This document shows positions 17,794-26,122 of a stretch of 64,000 bases of DNA, one piece after another. The notes beneath the pieces are model-generated. The model was given only the letters and a program-made list of their open reading frames with translations, searched no databases and was not told the DNA's origin. This DNA is from Desulfuromonadaceae bacterium. GTDB lineage: Bacteria; Desulfobacterota; Desulfuromonadia; Desulfuromonadales; Desulfuromonadaceae. Location: NCBI GenBank assembly GCA_016936455.1, contig JAFGXV010000050.1, positions 1 to 64,000 of the forward strand, read 5' to 3'. Position 1 is the stretch's first letter. Every line of letters begins with the position of its first letter. The position numbers and the translations under genes were made by a program.

Positions 17794-18753
17794 TCAGTTC
17801 CGGTTCACCAACTCGGCCAACGCCGCGATAAAAGCCGGCCGATCATTCAATGCCGGCACCCGCCCGAACCAGGGGACACCATGCTGCCCGGCATGGTCGC
17901 GGAATTCGACATCCACCTCTTCCAGCGTCTCGATGTGGTCGGAGACAAAGGACACCGGCACCACCAGCAGCGCCTTGCCTTCGGCACCAGCGGCGGCGAT
18001 CAGTTCCAGGGTGTCGGGCTCCATCCACTGGACCGGTCCGCTGCGGCTCTGGTAGCCGATCATCGCATCGGCACAGCCGACGCGCTTCACCACCCCGGCC
18101 ACGGTCTCTTCCACATGCTTCTGATACGGATCGCCGCGATCAATGAACTTCTGCGGCAGGGCGTGAGCCGAGAACAGCAGGCGCAGGTTGTCGCGCTGCG
18201 CCACCGGCACCGCCGCCAACCCCTCGCGCACACAGTCGGCCAGGGCGTCAAGATAAGCGGGCCAGTCATGCCACTCCTCGATATAGCGGCACTGAAGATC
18301 GGGATAGCCATTCTTCACCGCACGCTGGAAGTCCTTGACACTGCTGCCGGTGGTCGCCCCGGTGTAATGGGGATAGAGGGACACCACCACCGCCTCGTCA
18401 ATGCCCTGCGCGCGAATGGCCTGAACCACCTCGTCGGCGCGCGGTGCCCAGTAGCGCATGGCCACGAACGGCACCCACTCTTCGCCCAGCGCGGCAGCGG
18501 TTTTTTGTGCCTGCAGCTGCGTCCAATACAACAGCGGGGATTTACCCCCGATGCGGCGGTAATTCTCGCGCACGCTCTTGGCGCGAAAGTGGGAGATCAG
18601 CTTGGCTAACGGCTTCTGCAGCAGCGCCCCCAGAGGCAGCTGGATCAGGTCGCGGTCGGCAAACAGGTTGTAAAGAAAAGGCTCGACGGCCTCAATGGAA
18701 TCCGGGCCGCCCATATTGAGCAGGACCAGGGCTTTTTTGGACACTGTCATCAT
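17794..18753 (-). CDS. hemH: Ferrochelatase
   Basis: The 319-residue protein begins KALVLLNMGGPDS, the typical ferrochelatase start, and carries SLYPHYTGATTGSS near residue 125 (the GATTGSS region lines the active site), LLFSAHALPQKFIDRGDPY near 190 with the catalytic histidine, and the conserved late glutamate in FVSDHIETLEEVD. It inserts ferrous iron into protoporphyrin IX, or in some bacteria into coproporphyrin III. The longest frame starts 29 codons earlier, but the double ATG at 18753 has GGAGAG at good distance. It is the third gene after an AhbD-like radical SAM gene and hemE. No [2Fe-2S] cysteine tail is visible at the C-terminus. Confidence 0.93.
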   Translation of the reverse strand: MMTVSKKALVLLNMGGPDSIEAVEPFLYNLFADRDLIQLPLGALLQKPLAKLISHFRAKSVRENYRRIGGKSPLLYWTQLQAQKTAAALGEEWVPFVAMRYWAPRADEVVQAIRAQGIDEAVVVSLYPHYTGATTGSSVKDFQRAVKNGYPDLQCRYIEEWHDWPAYLDALADCVREGLAAVPVAQRDNLRLLFSAHALPQKFIDRGDPYQKHVEETVAGVVKRVGCADAMIGYQSRSGPVQWMEPDTLELIAAAGAEGKALLVVPVSFVSDHIETLEEVDVEFRDHAGQHGVPWFGRVPALNDRPAFIAALAELVNRN

Positions 18754-18840
18754 AAATCTCTCCGCCAAAACAAAAGGGCGATGCCCATCGCACCGCCCCC
18801 CGTCACTATTCTCACGATCAGTCAGGTCACCTCGGACCAC

Positions 18841-19878
18841 TTACTTCTGACTCAGACGATGCACGGCCTCGACCATGAAGATGGCGTTTTCCGGCGGCAC
18901 CGTCGGCAGGATGCCGTGGCCAAGGTTGAAGATGAAGCCGGGACGGCCGGCGTTCTCGTCGAGGATGCGCTGCACCTCTTTTTCGATGTAGGGCTTGGGC
19001 GCGTAAAGCACGGTCGGATCGAGGTTGCCCTGCACGGCCACATCATTGCCCAAAATATCGCGCGCCTTGCCGAGATTGATGTGCCAGTCAAGGCCGATCA
19101 CGTCGCTGCCCGCTTCCTTGACCAGTTCGAGCATGGTGCCGGAGTTCTTGACGAAGTAGATCACCGGCACATCTTTGCGATTCAGTCCGGCGATCAGTTT
19201 CTGGGTGTACGGCAGCACGAACTGCTCAAAATCGTGCGGCGCCACCAGCCCGCCCCAGGTGTCGAAGATCTGGATGGCCTGGGCACCGGCGGCGATCTGC
19301 ATATTAAGGTAGCGGCGGTCCATCTCGGTGATCTTTTCCATCAGCGCGTGGTAAAGGCCGGGATCGCCGTACATCATCTGCTTGAGGGAAGCAAAATCCT
19401 TGCTGCCCTTGCCTTCGACCATGTAGCAGGCCAGGGTGAAGGGCGCGCCACCGAAGCCGATCAGGGGCACGCGACCCTCGAACGCTTTACGCAGGCGCTG
19501 GATGATCGCCGGCACATAGGGCACGGCCTGGGCCATGTCCTCGGGCACGATCAGGGCGTCGACATCGGCCTGGGTGCGGATCGGCTTGGCGAACACCGGA
19601 CCGGGGGTAAAATCCAGCTCCATGCCCATGGGCTCGATGGGGGTCAGGATATCGGAAAACAGGATGGCGGCATCGGCATCGAGGATGTCGATGGGCTGGA
19701 TGGTCACTTCCGCCGCGCGCTCCGGATCTTTGCACAGATCGAGGAAGGTACCTTCACCACGGGAGCGCACCTCGCGGTACTGGGGCAGGTAACGGCCGGC
19801 CTGGCGCATCAGCCATACGGGCACTCGGTCAACGGGCTGGCCCCAGCAGGCCTTGAGGAAGTTGTAGTCGGTCGCCAT
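18841..19878 (-). CDS. hemE: Uroporphyrinogen decarboxylase
   Basis: The 345-residue protein has the two family signatures: PVWLMRQAGRYLPQYR near residue 20 and IGFGGAPFTLACYMVEGKG near residue 135. It removes four carboxyl groups from uroporphyrinogen III to give coproporphyrinogen III in the cytoplasm. Length and termini are standard. AAAGGAA lies seven bases before the ATG. It is downstream of the radical SAM gene by 34 bases and upstream of hemH by 87 bases. The three are likely one operon for late heme synthesis. Confidence 0.96.
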   Translation of the reverse strand: MATDYNFLKACWGQPVDRVPVWLMRQAGRYLPQYREVRSRGEGTFLDLCKDPERAAEVTIQPIDILDADAAILFSDILTPIEPMGMELDFTPGPVFAKPIRTQADVDALIVPEDMAQAVPYVPAIIQRLRKAFEGRVPLIGFGGAPFTLACYMVEGKGSKDFASLKQMMYGDPGLYHALMEKITEMDRRYLNMQIAAGAQAIQIFDTWGGLVAPHDFEQFVLPYTQKLIAGLNRKDVPVIYFVKNSGTMLELVKEAGSDVIGLDWHINLGKARDILGNDVAVQGNLDPTVLYAPKPYIEKEVQRILDENAGRPGFIFNLGHGILPTVPPENAIFMVEAVHRLSQK

Positions 19879-19912
19879 AAGTTGATTCCTTTATTCGAAA
19901 GTTTAGTAATGC

Positions 19913-21019
19913 TTACTCGCCGCGGTTCTGGGCCGCTTCCTTTTCCAGCCGCTTGCGCGTCTTGATCGGGATGTAGTTACAGAACGGTTCCTCGGCCAGG
20001 TAGTCGCCGTACACCGCGTCGGCACGGGCGCGACAGCCACCGCAGACGTTGATGAACTCGCACTCGCCGCACTTGCCCTTGTACTTGGAAAAATCGCGCA
20101 GCTCGTTGAACACCCTGGAATTGAACCACAGATCCTTGAACTTCATCTGCTTGACGTTACCCACCGAGGAGTGGAAGTAGGAGCAGGGTTTGAGGTTACC
20201 GAAACAGTCGATCAGGCAAATGGACTGGGCCGCGATACAGCCCTTGCCGCCGCCGGTGGAGAAGGTCAGGCTGCGGCGCTTGAAATCGACGCCCTCGGCC
20301 TTGGCCATCTGTGGCACGATGCGGTAGTAGTGCGGTGCGCAGGTGGGACGCATGAGGATCTCGTCCTCGTGTTTTTCCTGCTCGTAGTGCCAGGCCAGAA
20401 TCTCCTCGTAATCCTCCTTGCTGATCAGTTCGTTCATGATCTCCTCGCCGCGGCCGGTGGGTACGATCATGAACATGTACCAGGCGGTGGCGCCGAGGCT
20501 CTTGGCCAGCTTGAAGGTATTGCCGATATCGTGCTGGTTGCGCTTGGTAAAGGAGGAGTTGATCAGAAACTTGATGCCGTTGCGGCGGAAGGTCTCGGCT
20601 GCGCGCACCACGCCCTCAAACGCGCCCTCGCACTGGCGGAAGTTGTCGTGAATCTCGGCGGTGGAGCCATCGAGGGACAGGGACACCATCTTGATGTCAG
20701 CGTCCTTCATCTGGGCGCAGATCTCGTCCGTCACCAGAACGCCGTTGGTGGCCATGCACATGCGCAGCCCCTTGGAGGTGCCGTAGCGGGCGATGTCGAA
20801 GATATCGGGCCGCATCAGCGGCTCACCGCCGGACAGCACCAGCACCGGTTGCGACACCTCGCAGATATCGTCGATCAGCTGGTGAGCTTCCTCCAGGGTA
20901 AAATCGCCCTGGGCGGCATCCATGTCCGATGAACAACGACAGTGCACGCAGCTCAGATTACAGCGCCGGGTGGTCTCCCAGGCGATCCATTTGGGGATAT
21001 ATTTTTCTTCAGCAGCCAT
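19913..21019 (-). CDS. Radical SAM/SPASM protein, AhbD/NirJ-like, linked to heme synthesis
   Basis: The 368-residue protein has the radical SAM motif CNLSCVHC (cysteines 20, 24 and 27) and the SAM-binding GGEP. Its C-terminal SPASM-type cysteine region includes KPCSYF and [15 protein letters not shown], which would hold one or more extra 4Fe-4S clusters. The segment [10 protein letters not shown] in the middle resembles the AhbD/NirJ group of heme-modifying enzymes. AhbD converts Fe-coproporphyrin III to heme by decarboxylating two propionates without oxygen. The position directly before hemE and hemH fits this. Two in-frame ATGs compete. The second (21019) is better spaced from AAAGGGGG than the first (21025). 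Maturation of a peptide or another heme step remains possible. Confidence 0.8.
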   Translation of the reverse strand: MAAEEKYIPKWIAWETTRRCNLSCVHCRCSSDMDAAQGDFTLEEAHQLIDDICEVSQPVLVLSGGEPLMRPDIFDIARYGTSKGLRMCMATNGVLVTDEICAQMKDADIKMVSLSLDGSTAEIHDNFRQCEGAFEGVVRAAETFRRNGIKFLINSSFTKRNQHDIGNTFKLAKSLGATAWYMFMIVPTGRGEEIMNELISKEDYEEILAWHYEQEKHEDEILMRPTCAPHYYRIVPQMAKAEGVDFKRRSLTFSTGGGKGCIAAQSICLIDCFGNLKPCSYFHSSVGNVKQMKFKDLWFNSRVFNELRDFSKYKGKCGECEFINVCGGCRARADAVYGDYLAEEPFCNYIPIKTRKRLEKEAAQNRGE

Positions 21020-21105
21020 GGACATGCCCCCTTTATCTGCGGGTACGGGTTGAAATCGTTGATAGTAACCCAGTTCCCTTCGTCAGGCAAGGGAAACGGA
21101 CCGGC

Positions 21106-22263
21106 TCACGGCTGCGCCAGCCACTGCTGCAAACGCGCCTCCAGCGTCTCCCAGCCGTCGCCCAGCCGCTGCTGCAGAAAATGCGCGAGCAGGCTGTCAA
21201 ACAGCTGCTGCCCTTCTTCCAGCACGTGCATCCGCTCATAGAACACCGCCAGCTGTTCATCTTCGATTTCAGCGCTGCGATCGATGCGCACCGCCGGGCA
21301 TTTAAACGAGGCCAGCTGAAACAACTCACCTTTGAGGGTCAGCCGCCACAGGTGCTCGTTCTTTTCTAGATACAGGGTGGCCTCGGCGATCTGCTTCCCC
21401 TGACGCAGGGCGGTGCACACCTCACTGAAGTTATCCTGGGGGCCAACGACCGTCACCTTCTGCAGCCCGCCGTCCGTGGTCAGCTGAAAGCGTTCATCGA
21501 GCCAAGCGGTAAAGGTTTCCTCTTCGGACGCCGGTCCCAGACGGCACACCCGGTACGCCGGAGATCCGTGCAGGGTCTGGTACGCCAGCCACAGCAGAAA
21601 ATCGTAACCCAGCCAGCGCCCTTTTTCGATCTGTTCCAACACCGGGGTCTCTGCCTCGACGGCAGCCAGGGCATCCAGCGCCGGAACCAGCTCCGGCACA
21701 ACGGTGCGCGCCCGCTCCAGCGGATGAAACAACACCAGCCGCAGGCCAGGGAAGGTCATCTGAAACAGGTCGGTGAACTCATCGATGGCCTTACTGCTGA
21801 GATGACACAGGGTCACGCATCCCGATGGCAGGTGCCACAGCACATCATAAACGGTCGGACTCGGCAGCACGCGCACCAGCAGGCGCTGGCGCACCAGCTC
21901 CTTCAATTCATCATTGCGCTCGCGCGGCACCCGGTGCAGGCCCGGATTCTCCTGCAGAAAACGCCGCTGCTCGCGCTGCAGTTCGCCGCGCACCAGAGCC
22001 GCCGGCACCCGCCGCTGATCACGACGCAGGGAAAAGCTCAGATAATCTTCGCGCCACCAGGATGTGGTCTGCTCAAAATCCGTCTGTTCAAAGTCGTCCA
22101 GCAGCACCCAGCCCAGGGCCAGCTCCTCGCTGCTGCGCTCGATGGAGCGCATGGCCTGCTGTTGCAGGCGTTCACCCACCTGGGCAATCCATTCCGGCGT
22201 AGGAACATAGTCCCCGGCAACACGAAACTGGGTCAAACTTACGGTATTGGAAAGCAAACCCAC
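21106..22263 (-). CDS. rdgC: Recombination-associated protein RdgC
   Basis: The 385-residue protein starts GLLSNTVSLTQFRV and shows the RdgC pattern through to a C-terminal region rich in acidic and Leu residues. RdgC forms a ring on double-stranded DNA and limits RecA loading. The longest frame begins with TTG at 22293, but AAAGGAG stands ahead of a GTG at 22263, which I take as the start. A second GTG one codon earlier is possible. The gene is separated from its neighbours and shows no obvious operon partner. RdgC is best known in beta- and gamma-proteobacteria, so its presence here is of interest. Confidence 0.85.
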   Translation of the reverse strand: MGLLSNTVSLTQFRVAGDYVPTPEWIAQVGERLQQQAMRSIERSSEELALGWVLLDDFEQTDFEQTTSWWREDYLSFSLRRDQRRVPAALVRGELQREQRRFLQENPGLHRVPRERNDELKELVRQRLLVRVLPSPTVYDVLWHLPSGCVTLCHLSSKAIDEFTDLFQMTFPGLRLVLFHPLERARTVVPELVPALDALAAVEAETPVLEQIEKGRWLGYDFLLWLAYQTLHGSPAYRVCRLGPASEEETFTAWLDERFQLTTDGGLQKVTVVGPQDNFSEVCTALRQGKQIAEATLYLEKNEHLWRLTLKGELFQLASFKCPAVRIDRSAEIEDEQLAVFYERMHVLEEGQQLFDSLLAHFLQQRLGDGWETLEARLQQWLAQP

Positions 22264-22301
22264 CACATTCTCCTTTGGTTCCTGGTACACCAAAATAAAA
22301 A

Positions 22302-22329
22302 CGCTTCCCGCAAATCAGTACGGGAAGCG
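22302..22329 (-). terminator. Intrinsic terminator of the ferredoxin gene
   Basis: CGCTTCCCG (22302-22310) pairs with CGGGAAGCG (22321-22329) around a 10-base loop, and on the minus strand a TTTTATTTT tail follows. It lies about 60 bases past the ferredoxin stop and before rdgC. Confidence 0.85.
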
Positions 22330-22390
22330 AACAGACAGATTATTGGGAAGCGACAGCAAAACGTCTGCCGCAGCCTAAAAAAGAAACAGC

Positions 22391-22570
22391 TCAGTCCTCG
22401 ACAAGCAGGATCGCGCCGTGAGGGCAAGCCGGGATGCAGAGACCGTCGAAATCACACAAGGCCTCGTTCAGGACCGCACGACCATCTACCAGGCTAATGG
22501 CATGAAAGGGACAGACGAGAACGCATTCCCCCGAGCCCTGGCAGAGCTCACCATCAATGACGATTTTCAT
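22391..22570 (-). CDS. Small ferredoxin with two CX5CX3CP motifs
   Basis: The 59-residue protein is the size and shape of a bacterial two-cluster ferredoxin. The first motif reads CQGSGECVLVCP and the second CDFDGLCIPACP. In each, the second cysteine of the usual CxxCxxCxxxCP is missing: it is serine in the first and aspartate in the second. Aspartate at this place can ligate an iron in some archaeal and Desulfovibrio ferredoxins, or leave a 3Fe-4S cluster. The protein may therefore carry unusual clusters. The start ATG at 22570 has AAGGAGG seven bases upstream. It is monocistronic, with its own terminator. The redox partner is unknown. Confidence 0.83.
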   Translation of the reverse strand: MKIVIDGELCQGSGECVLVCPFHAISLVDGRAVLNEALCDFDGLCIPACPHGAILLVED

Positions 22571-22659
22571 GGGCAACCTCCTTGACGAAAGCTTTCAGCG
22601 TTGCACTAAGCCGTCGACACCTTACACCAGAACAGATGAAGGCGCAATGCACAGATGGC

Positions 22660-24099
22660 TCAGGACTGGTGGCACTCAACCAGATCGCGGAAGAAAATCA
22701 GCAGGAAGCCTGCCGGGAAAAGTAGCAGAAAAGCGGCACCGAGAGTGCTGTATTCATGCCAGGCCAGCACCACGGGAATCAGCGCGTAAAGACCAAGAAT
22801 CAGGTTCAGGTAGTTTTTCGATCCGGCACCGTCACCCGGCAAGCGCAATTTGGCCGCCGTGCCACGTTTCGGCGTGCGCACGAACTCGCCACCGCGCCGG
22901 AACAAGCCCTGCAAGGCAGCCAGGGAGAGACTCGGGGCCAACCCCAGCGTCACGACCGGCAGCAGCGGCAGCCACGGCAACAGGGCCCACTGCCGCCGCT
23001 GACAGGCATGGCAGAAAAAGAACAGCAGGATGGCCCCCGTGGCCAGAACAAACAGCAGGATATCCAGTTGCCACAGCCGCCAGCCCCCTTCCAGGCGCCA
23101 CAACACGACAGGAAGGACCGTCAGCGCGGCCACCGCGCCAAACAGCCAGCCCAAGTTAGCGAGCAGGTGGGCCATCGCCTCTTTCTTCACCATCCAGGGC
23201 AGTTCCGTCGCCAGCAGGCGCGGCAGAATCTTGCGCGCCGTCTGGATAGAACCCTTGGCCCAGCGCTGCTGCTGGCTGCGAAACGCACCCAGGCTTTCCG
23301 GCAGTTCCGACGGCACAGCGACCTGATCCACATAGACAAACTGCCAGCCACGCAGCTGGGCGCGATAACTGAGATCGAGATCTTCCGTCACCGTGTCCGC
23401 CTGCCAACCGCCCGCATCGTCAATAGCGTGACGGCGCCAGATCCCAGCGGTTCCGTTGAAATTGAAAAACAGCCCGCGCCGGAAACGCACCTGGTGCTCG
23501 ATCCCGAAATGGGGCCCGAGCAGCAACGCCTGGACCCGGGTGAGCCAGGAAGAGGTGGCATTGAGGAATCCCCAGCGCGCCTGCACCACGGCGATACCCT
23601 CATGCGAGAAATAGGGCATCAGGCGACGGAGAAAATCGCCGGGAGGCACAAAATCGGCATCGAAGACCGCAATGAACTCCCCTGCCGTCTGCACCATGGC
23701 CGCCGCCATGGCCCCGGCTTTGTAGCCGCTGCGCTGGTCACGCCGCAGCACCCGCATGGGAACACCCCGCGCCTGCCAGTCAGCAACCCGCTCATCCACA
23801 ATCTGACAGGTCTCGTCCGTCGAATCGTCGAGCACCTGAATTTCCAACCGATCAGCGGGCCAATCCAGCCCAGCCACGGCATCCAGCAGCCGGGCCGCCA
23901 CGAAACGCTCATTGTACAGGGGCAGCTGCACCGTCACGTGCGGGAGATCTCCCTCCAGGGGCGACGGCTCAGGCAGCGGATGACGCAGCACCTGCCGCCA
24001 GCGAAGCAGCAACCACAGCCGGTGCAAACCGTAAAACGCCAGCGCCAGCAAGGACAGAAAATGCAGAAGGGTACCGGAAGTAATGAGAAATGTTTTCAT
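22660..24099 (-). CDS. Membrane glycosyltransferase, family 2 (processive type)
   Basis: The 479-residue protein has one N-terminal membrane segment, a GT2 domain and about four C-terminal membrane segments. The domain shows VTVQLPLYNE, the first aspartate pair in QVLDDSTDE, FDADFVP, the catalytic VTEDLDLSYR and QQQRW. This D, DxD, TED, QxxRW set is that of cellulose-synthase-like and glucosyl/mannosyl transferases that build polysaccharides or glycolipids at the inner membrane. The sugar and acceptor cannot be told. The start at 24099 is the first internal ATG before the membrane segment. The ribosome binding site is weak. No neighbour completes a polysaccharide operon. Confidence 0.85.
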   Translation of the reverse strand: MKTFLITSGTLLHFLSLLALAFYGLHRLWLLLRWRQVLRHPLPEPSPLEGDLPHVTVQLPLYNERFVAARLLDAVAGLDWPADRLEIQVLDDSTDETCQIVDERVADWQARGVPMRVLRRDQRSGYKAGAMAAAMVQTAGEFIAVFDADFVPPGDFLRRLMPYFSHEGIAVVQARWGFLNATSSWLTRVQALLLGPHFGIEHQVRFRRGLFFNFNGTAGIWRRHAIDDAGGWQADTVTEDLDLSYRAQLRGWQFVYVDQVAVPSELPESLGAFRSQQQRWAKGSIQTARKILPRLLATELPWMVKKEAMAHLLANLGWLFGAVAALTVLPVVLWRLEGGWRLWQLDILLFVLATGAILLFFFCHACQRRQWALLPWLPLLPVVTLGLAPSLSLAALQGLFRRGGEFVRTPKRGTAAKLRLPGDGAGSKNYLNLILGLYALIPVVLAWHEYSTLGAAFLLLFPAGFLLIFFRDLVECHQS

Positions 24100-24325
24100 G
24101 GGGCCAGCGTATAACACGTCGTTTTTTCGCCGTCCATCTTTTTTCCAACACATTGAAATCGGCTATCAATTGCGTTTTTTGTATCAGATTTACGAATTGG
24201 TAAAAAAGAAACTGACTATGCTAGGCTCCGTGCGATAAAAGACGCCCAGGTCCTGCCACGACGACGGGGCGTTGTCATCACTTTCAATATCTCATGCAAT
24301 CACATCACAACAAGGGAGAAACAAC

Positions 24326-25237
24326 ATGACAGCTACGAAAAAGATGTGGTCTCTGGCCACCCTCAGTCTGATTACGCTACTGCTGTGCGCCTCGCAGCTG
24401 TGGGCTGGCGCCTGGACGCAACCACAAGGAAAACTCTACACCCGCCTCGCCTATAGTGAGTATGAAGCTCAACGCTTCTTCAATGAGCATGGCACCAGCC
24501 ACGACTACTCTCCCGGTGACGCCGCCAAGAAACGGGATTTCGACTATGACGAGCAGACCTGGTCGTTTTATGCCGAATACGGCCTGCTCGACAACCTGAC
24601 CCTGATCGGCTCGTTCGATTACAAGGAACTGGAATGGACGTTCCAGTCCATTACCCTGCAACCCAGCGGCATGTACATCTCCGACAAAAACACCAAGTCT
24701 TCCGGCCTGGCCGATATCAATTTCGGGCTGCGCTTCCGCCTGCTGGCAACCGAATCCGGTGCGCTCTCCATTCAGGCCCTGTACAAAAGCGCTGAAGCTT
24801 ACGACGAAAAGGACCTCGATCCCCTGGAAATCCAGCTCGGTGACGCTCAGGACGACTTTGAGCTGCGCCTGCAGTTCGGCCAATCCCTTTATCCCCTGTT
24901 CCCGGGCTACTGCAACATCGAAGCCGGCTACCGCTGGCGCAGTGAATACATGGCCGACGAATTCGTCTACCTGCTCGAAGTCGGTGCGGACATCACCAAA
25001 TCTCTCTATGTTCGCACCAAGTTGGACGGAACCGCCAATGTGGGTAATGGTAACGATCCTGCGGTCACACTAGTTGACGCTAACCCCAATGAAATCGACC
25101 TGGGCAAACTGGAACTGACGGTCGGCTACAAAATTATCTCGATGCTTGCCGTTGAGGCCAGTTACTTTAACGAACTGTATGGTGCGAATACCACCAAAGG
25201 CGACACCTGGTCCCTGGCCTTGGCCGCTACCTTCTAA
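24326..25237 (+). CDS. Predicted outer-membrane beta-barrel protein
   Basis: The 303-residue protein has a signal peptide of about 27 residues ending in SQLWAGA and then alternating hydrophobic/aromatic strands. It ends in LALAATF, with the terminal phenylalanine typical of outer-membrane barrels. I do not recognise the family. It resembles uncharacterised proteins annotated as transporter or Omp of unknown cargo. AGGGAG lies nine bases before the ATG at 24326, and the frame's earlier ATG has no such site. No clear operon partner is seen, although a glycosyltransferase follows on the same strand after about 115 bases. Confidence 0.75.
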   Translation: MTATKKMWSLATLSLITLLLCASQLWAGAWTQPQGKLYTRLAYSEYEAQRFFNEHGTSHDYSPGDAAKKRDFDYDEQTWSFYAEYGLLDNLTLIGSFDYKELEWTFQSITLQPSGMYISDKNTKSSGLADINFGLRFRLLATESGALSIQALYKSAEAYDEKDLDPLEIQLGDAQDDFELRLQFGQSLYPLFPGYCNIEAGYRWRSEYMADEFVYLLEVGADITKSLYVRTKLDGTANVGNGNDPAVTLVDANPNEIDLGKLELTVGYKIISMLAVEASYFNELYGANTTKGDTWSLALAATF

Positions 25238-25295
25238 CGCAGCTATCTAGACAAGTAACGGTTGCAACTTCTTGCAGCCGCTGTGTTCCTGCAGC

Positions 25296-25323
25296 CGACG
25301 CACGTGAGGATTCATGTGCGTCG
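25296..25323 (+). terminator. Hairpin between the barrel protein and the glycosyltransferase
   Basis: CGACGCAC (25296-25303) pairs with GTGCGTCG (25316-25323) around a 12-base loop, and TAATGTTTTTA follows. It may be a weak terminator for the outer-membrane gene. The loop contains a GAGG that could serve a GTG start at 25316, so a regulatory role is also possible. Confidence 0.45.
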
Positions 25324-25354
25324 TAATGTTTTTATATCAGAGATTATTTCGCGT

Positions 25355-26122
25355 ATGAACATCACTGGGCGAACCAGCCTGATCATTCCGGTGCACAACG
25401 AAGCCGAATCCCTGCCCACGGTGCTGCGGCGCATTCCCGACTGCATTGACGAAATCATTGTCGTGGACAACGGTTCCAGCGATGGCAGCGGCGACATCGC
25501 CCGCAACCTGGGCGCCCGGGTGGTGCGCGAGGAACGTCTTGGCTACGGACAGGCCTGTCTGGCCGGACTGGCGATACTGCGTGAGAATCCGCCGCAACAA
25601 GTCGCCTTTGCCGACGGCGACGGCAGCGACAACCACCGCCAGCTGCAGCTGCTGATCGAAACCCTGGAACGCGAGCAGGCCGATCTGGTGCTGGCCCAGC
25701 GCGTGCCGAAAAATCGTGAGGCCCTGAGTATCCAGCAGCGTTTCGGCAACGGCCTGGCCACCTTCCTCATCAGTTTATTGTGGGGCGGCAGCTATCAGGA
25801 CCTTGGTCCCATGCGGGTGATCCGCTGGCAGGCCCTCGAACAGCTGGGCATGCGTGATCGCTCTTTCGGCTGGACCATTGAGATGCAGATCAGGGCTTTG
25901 CAGCACAACCTGCGTTTTTGCGAGGTGCCGCTGCTCTACCTGCCCCGTCTGGCTGGCCGCTCAAAAATCAGCCGCACTCTAAAAGGGGTCCTCAACGCCG
26001 GCGGGAAAATTCTCTGGATCATCGCCCGCGAAGCCTGGGCCGACCGCGCTCAGATTTTGCGGCGCGTGCGCCGCAGGGCACTGCTCAGGATCAAAGCACT
26101 GACCGGAGCACTGAACACATAA
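25355..26122 (+). CDS. Glycosyltransferase family 2 (dolichyl-phosphate mannosyltransferase-like)
   Basis: The 255-residue protein starts TSLIIPVHNEAESLPTVL and has IIVVDNGSSDGS and FADGDGSD, the nucleotide-sugar and metal motifs of small GT2 enzymes. It lacks membrane segments at the C-terminus. Such enzymes pass a sugar to polyprenyl phosphate, giving a donor for GT-C enzymes. The convergent gene encodes a GT-C-like membrane protein, so the two may work together. The start is uncertain: the ATG at 25355 has a weak ribosome binding site, and a GTG at 25316 has GAGG six bases upstream. The last 73 bases overlap the end of the convergent gene. Confidence 0.78.
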   Translation: MNITGRTSLIIPVHNEAESLPTVLRRIPDCIDEIIVVDNGSSDGSGDIARNLGARVVREERLGYGQACLAGLAILRENPPQQVAFADGDGSDNHRQLQLLIETLEREQADLVLAQRVPKNREALSIQQRFGNGLATFLISLLWGGSYQDLGPMRVIRWQALEQLGMRDRSFGWTIEMQIRALQHNLRFCEVPLLYLPRLAGRSKISRTLKGVLNAGGKILWIIAREAWADRAQILRRVRRRALLRIKALTGALNT

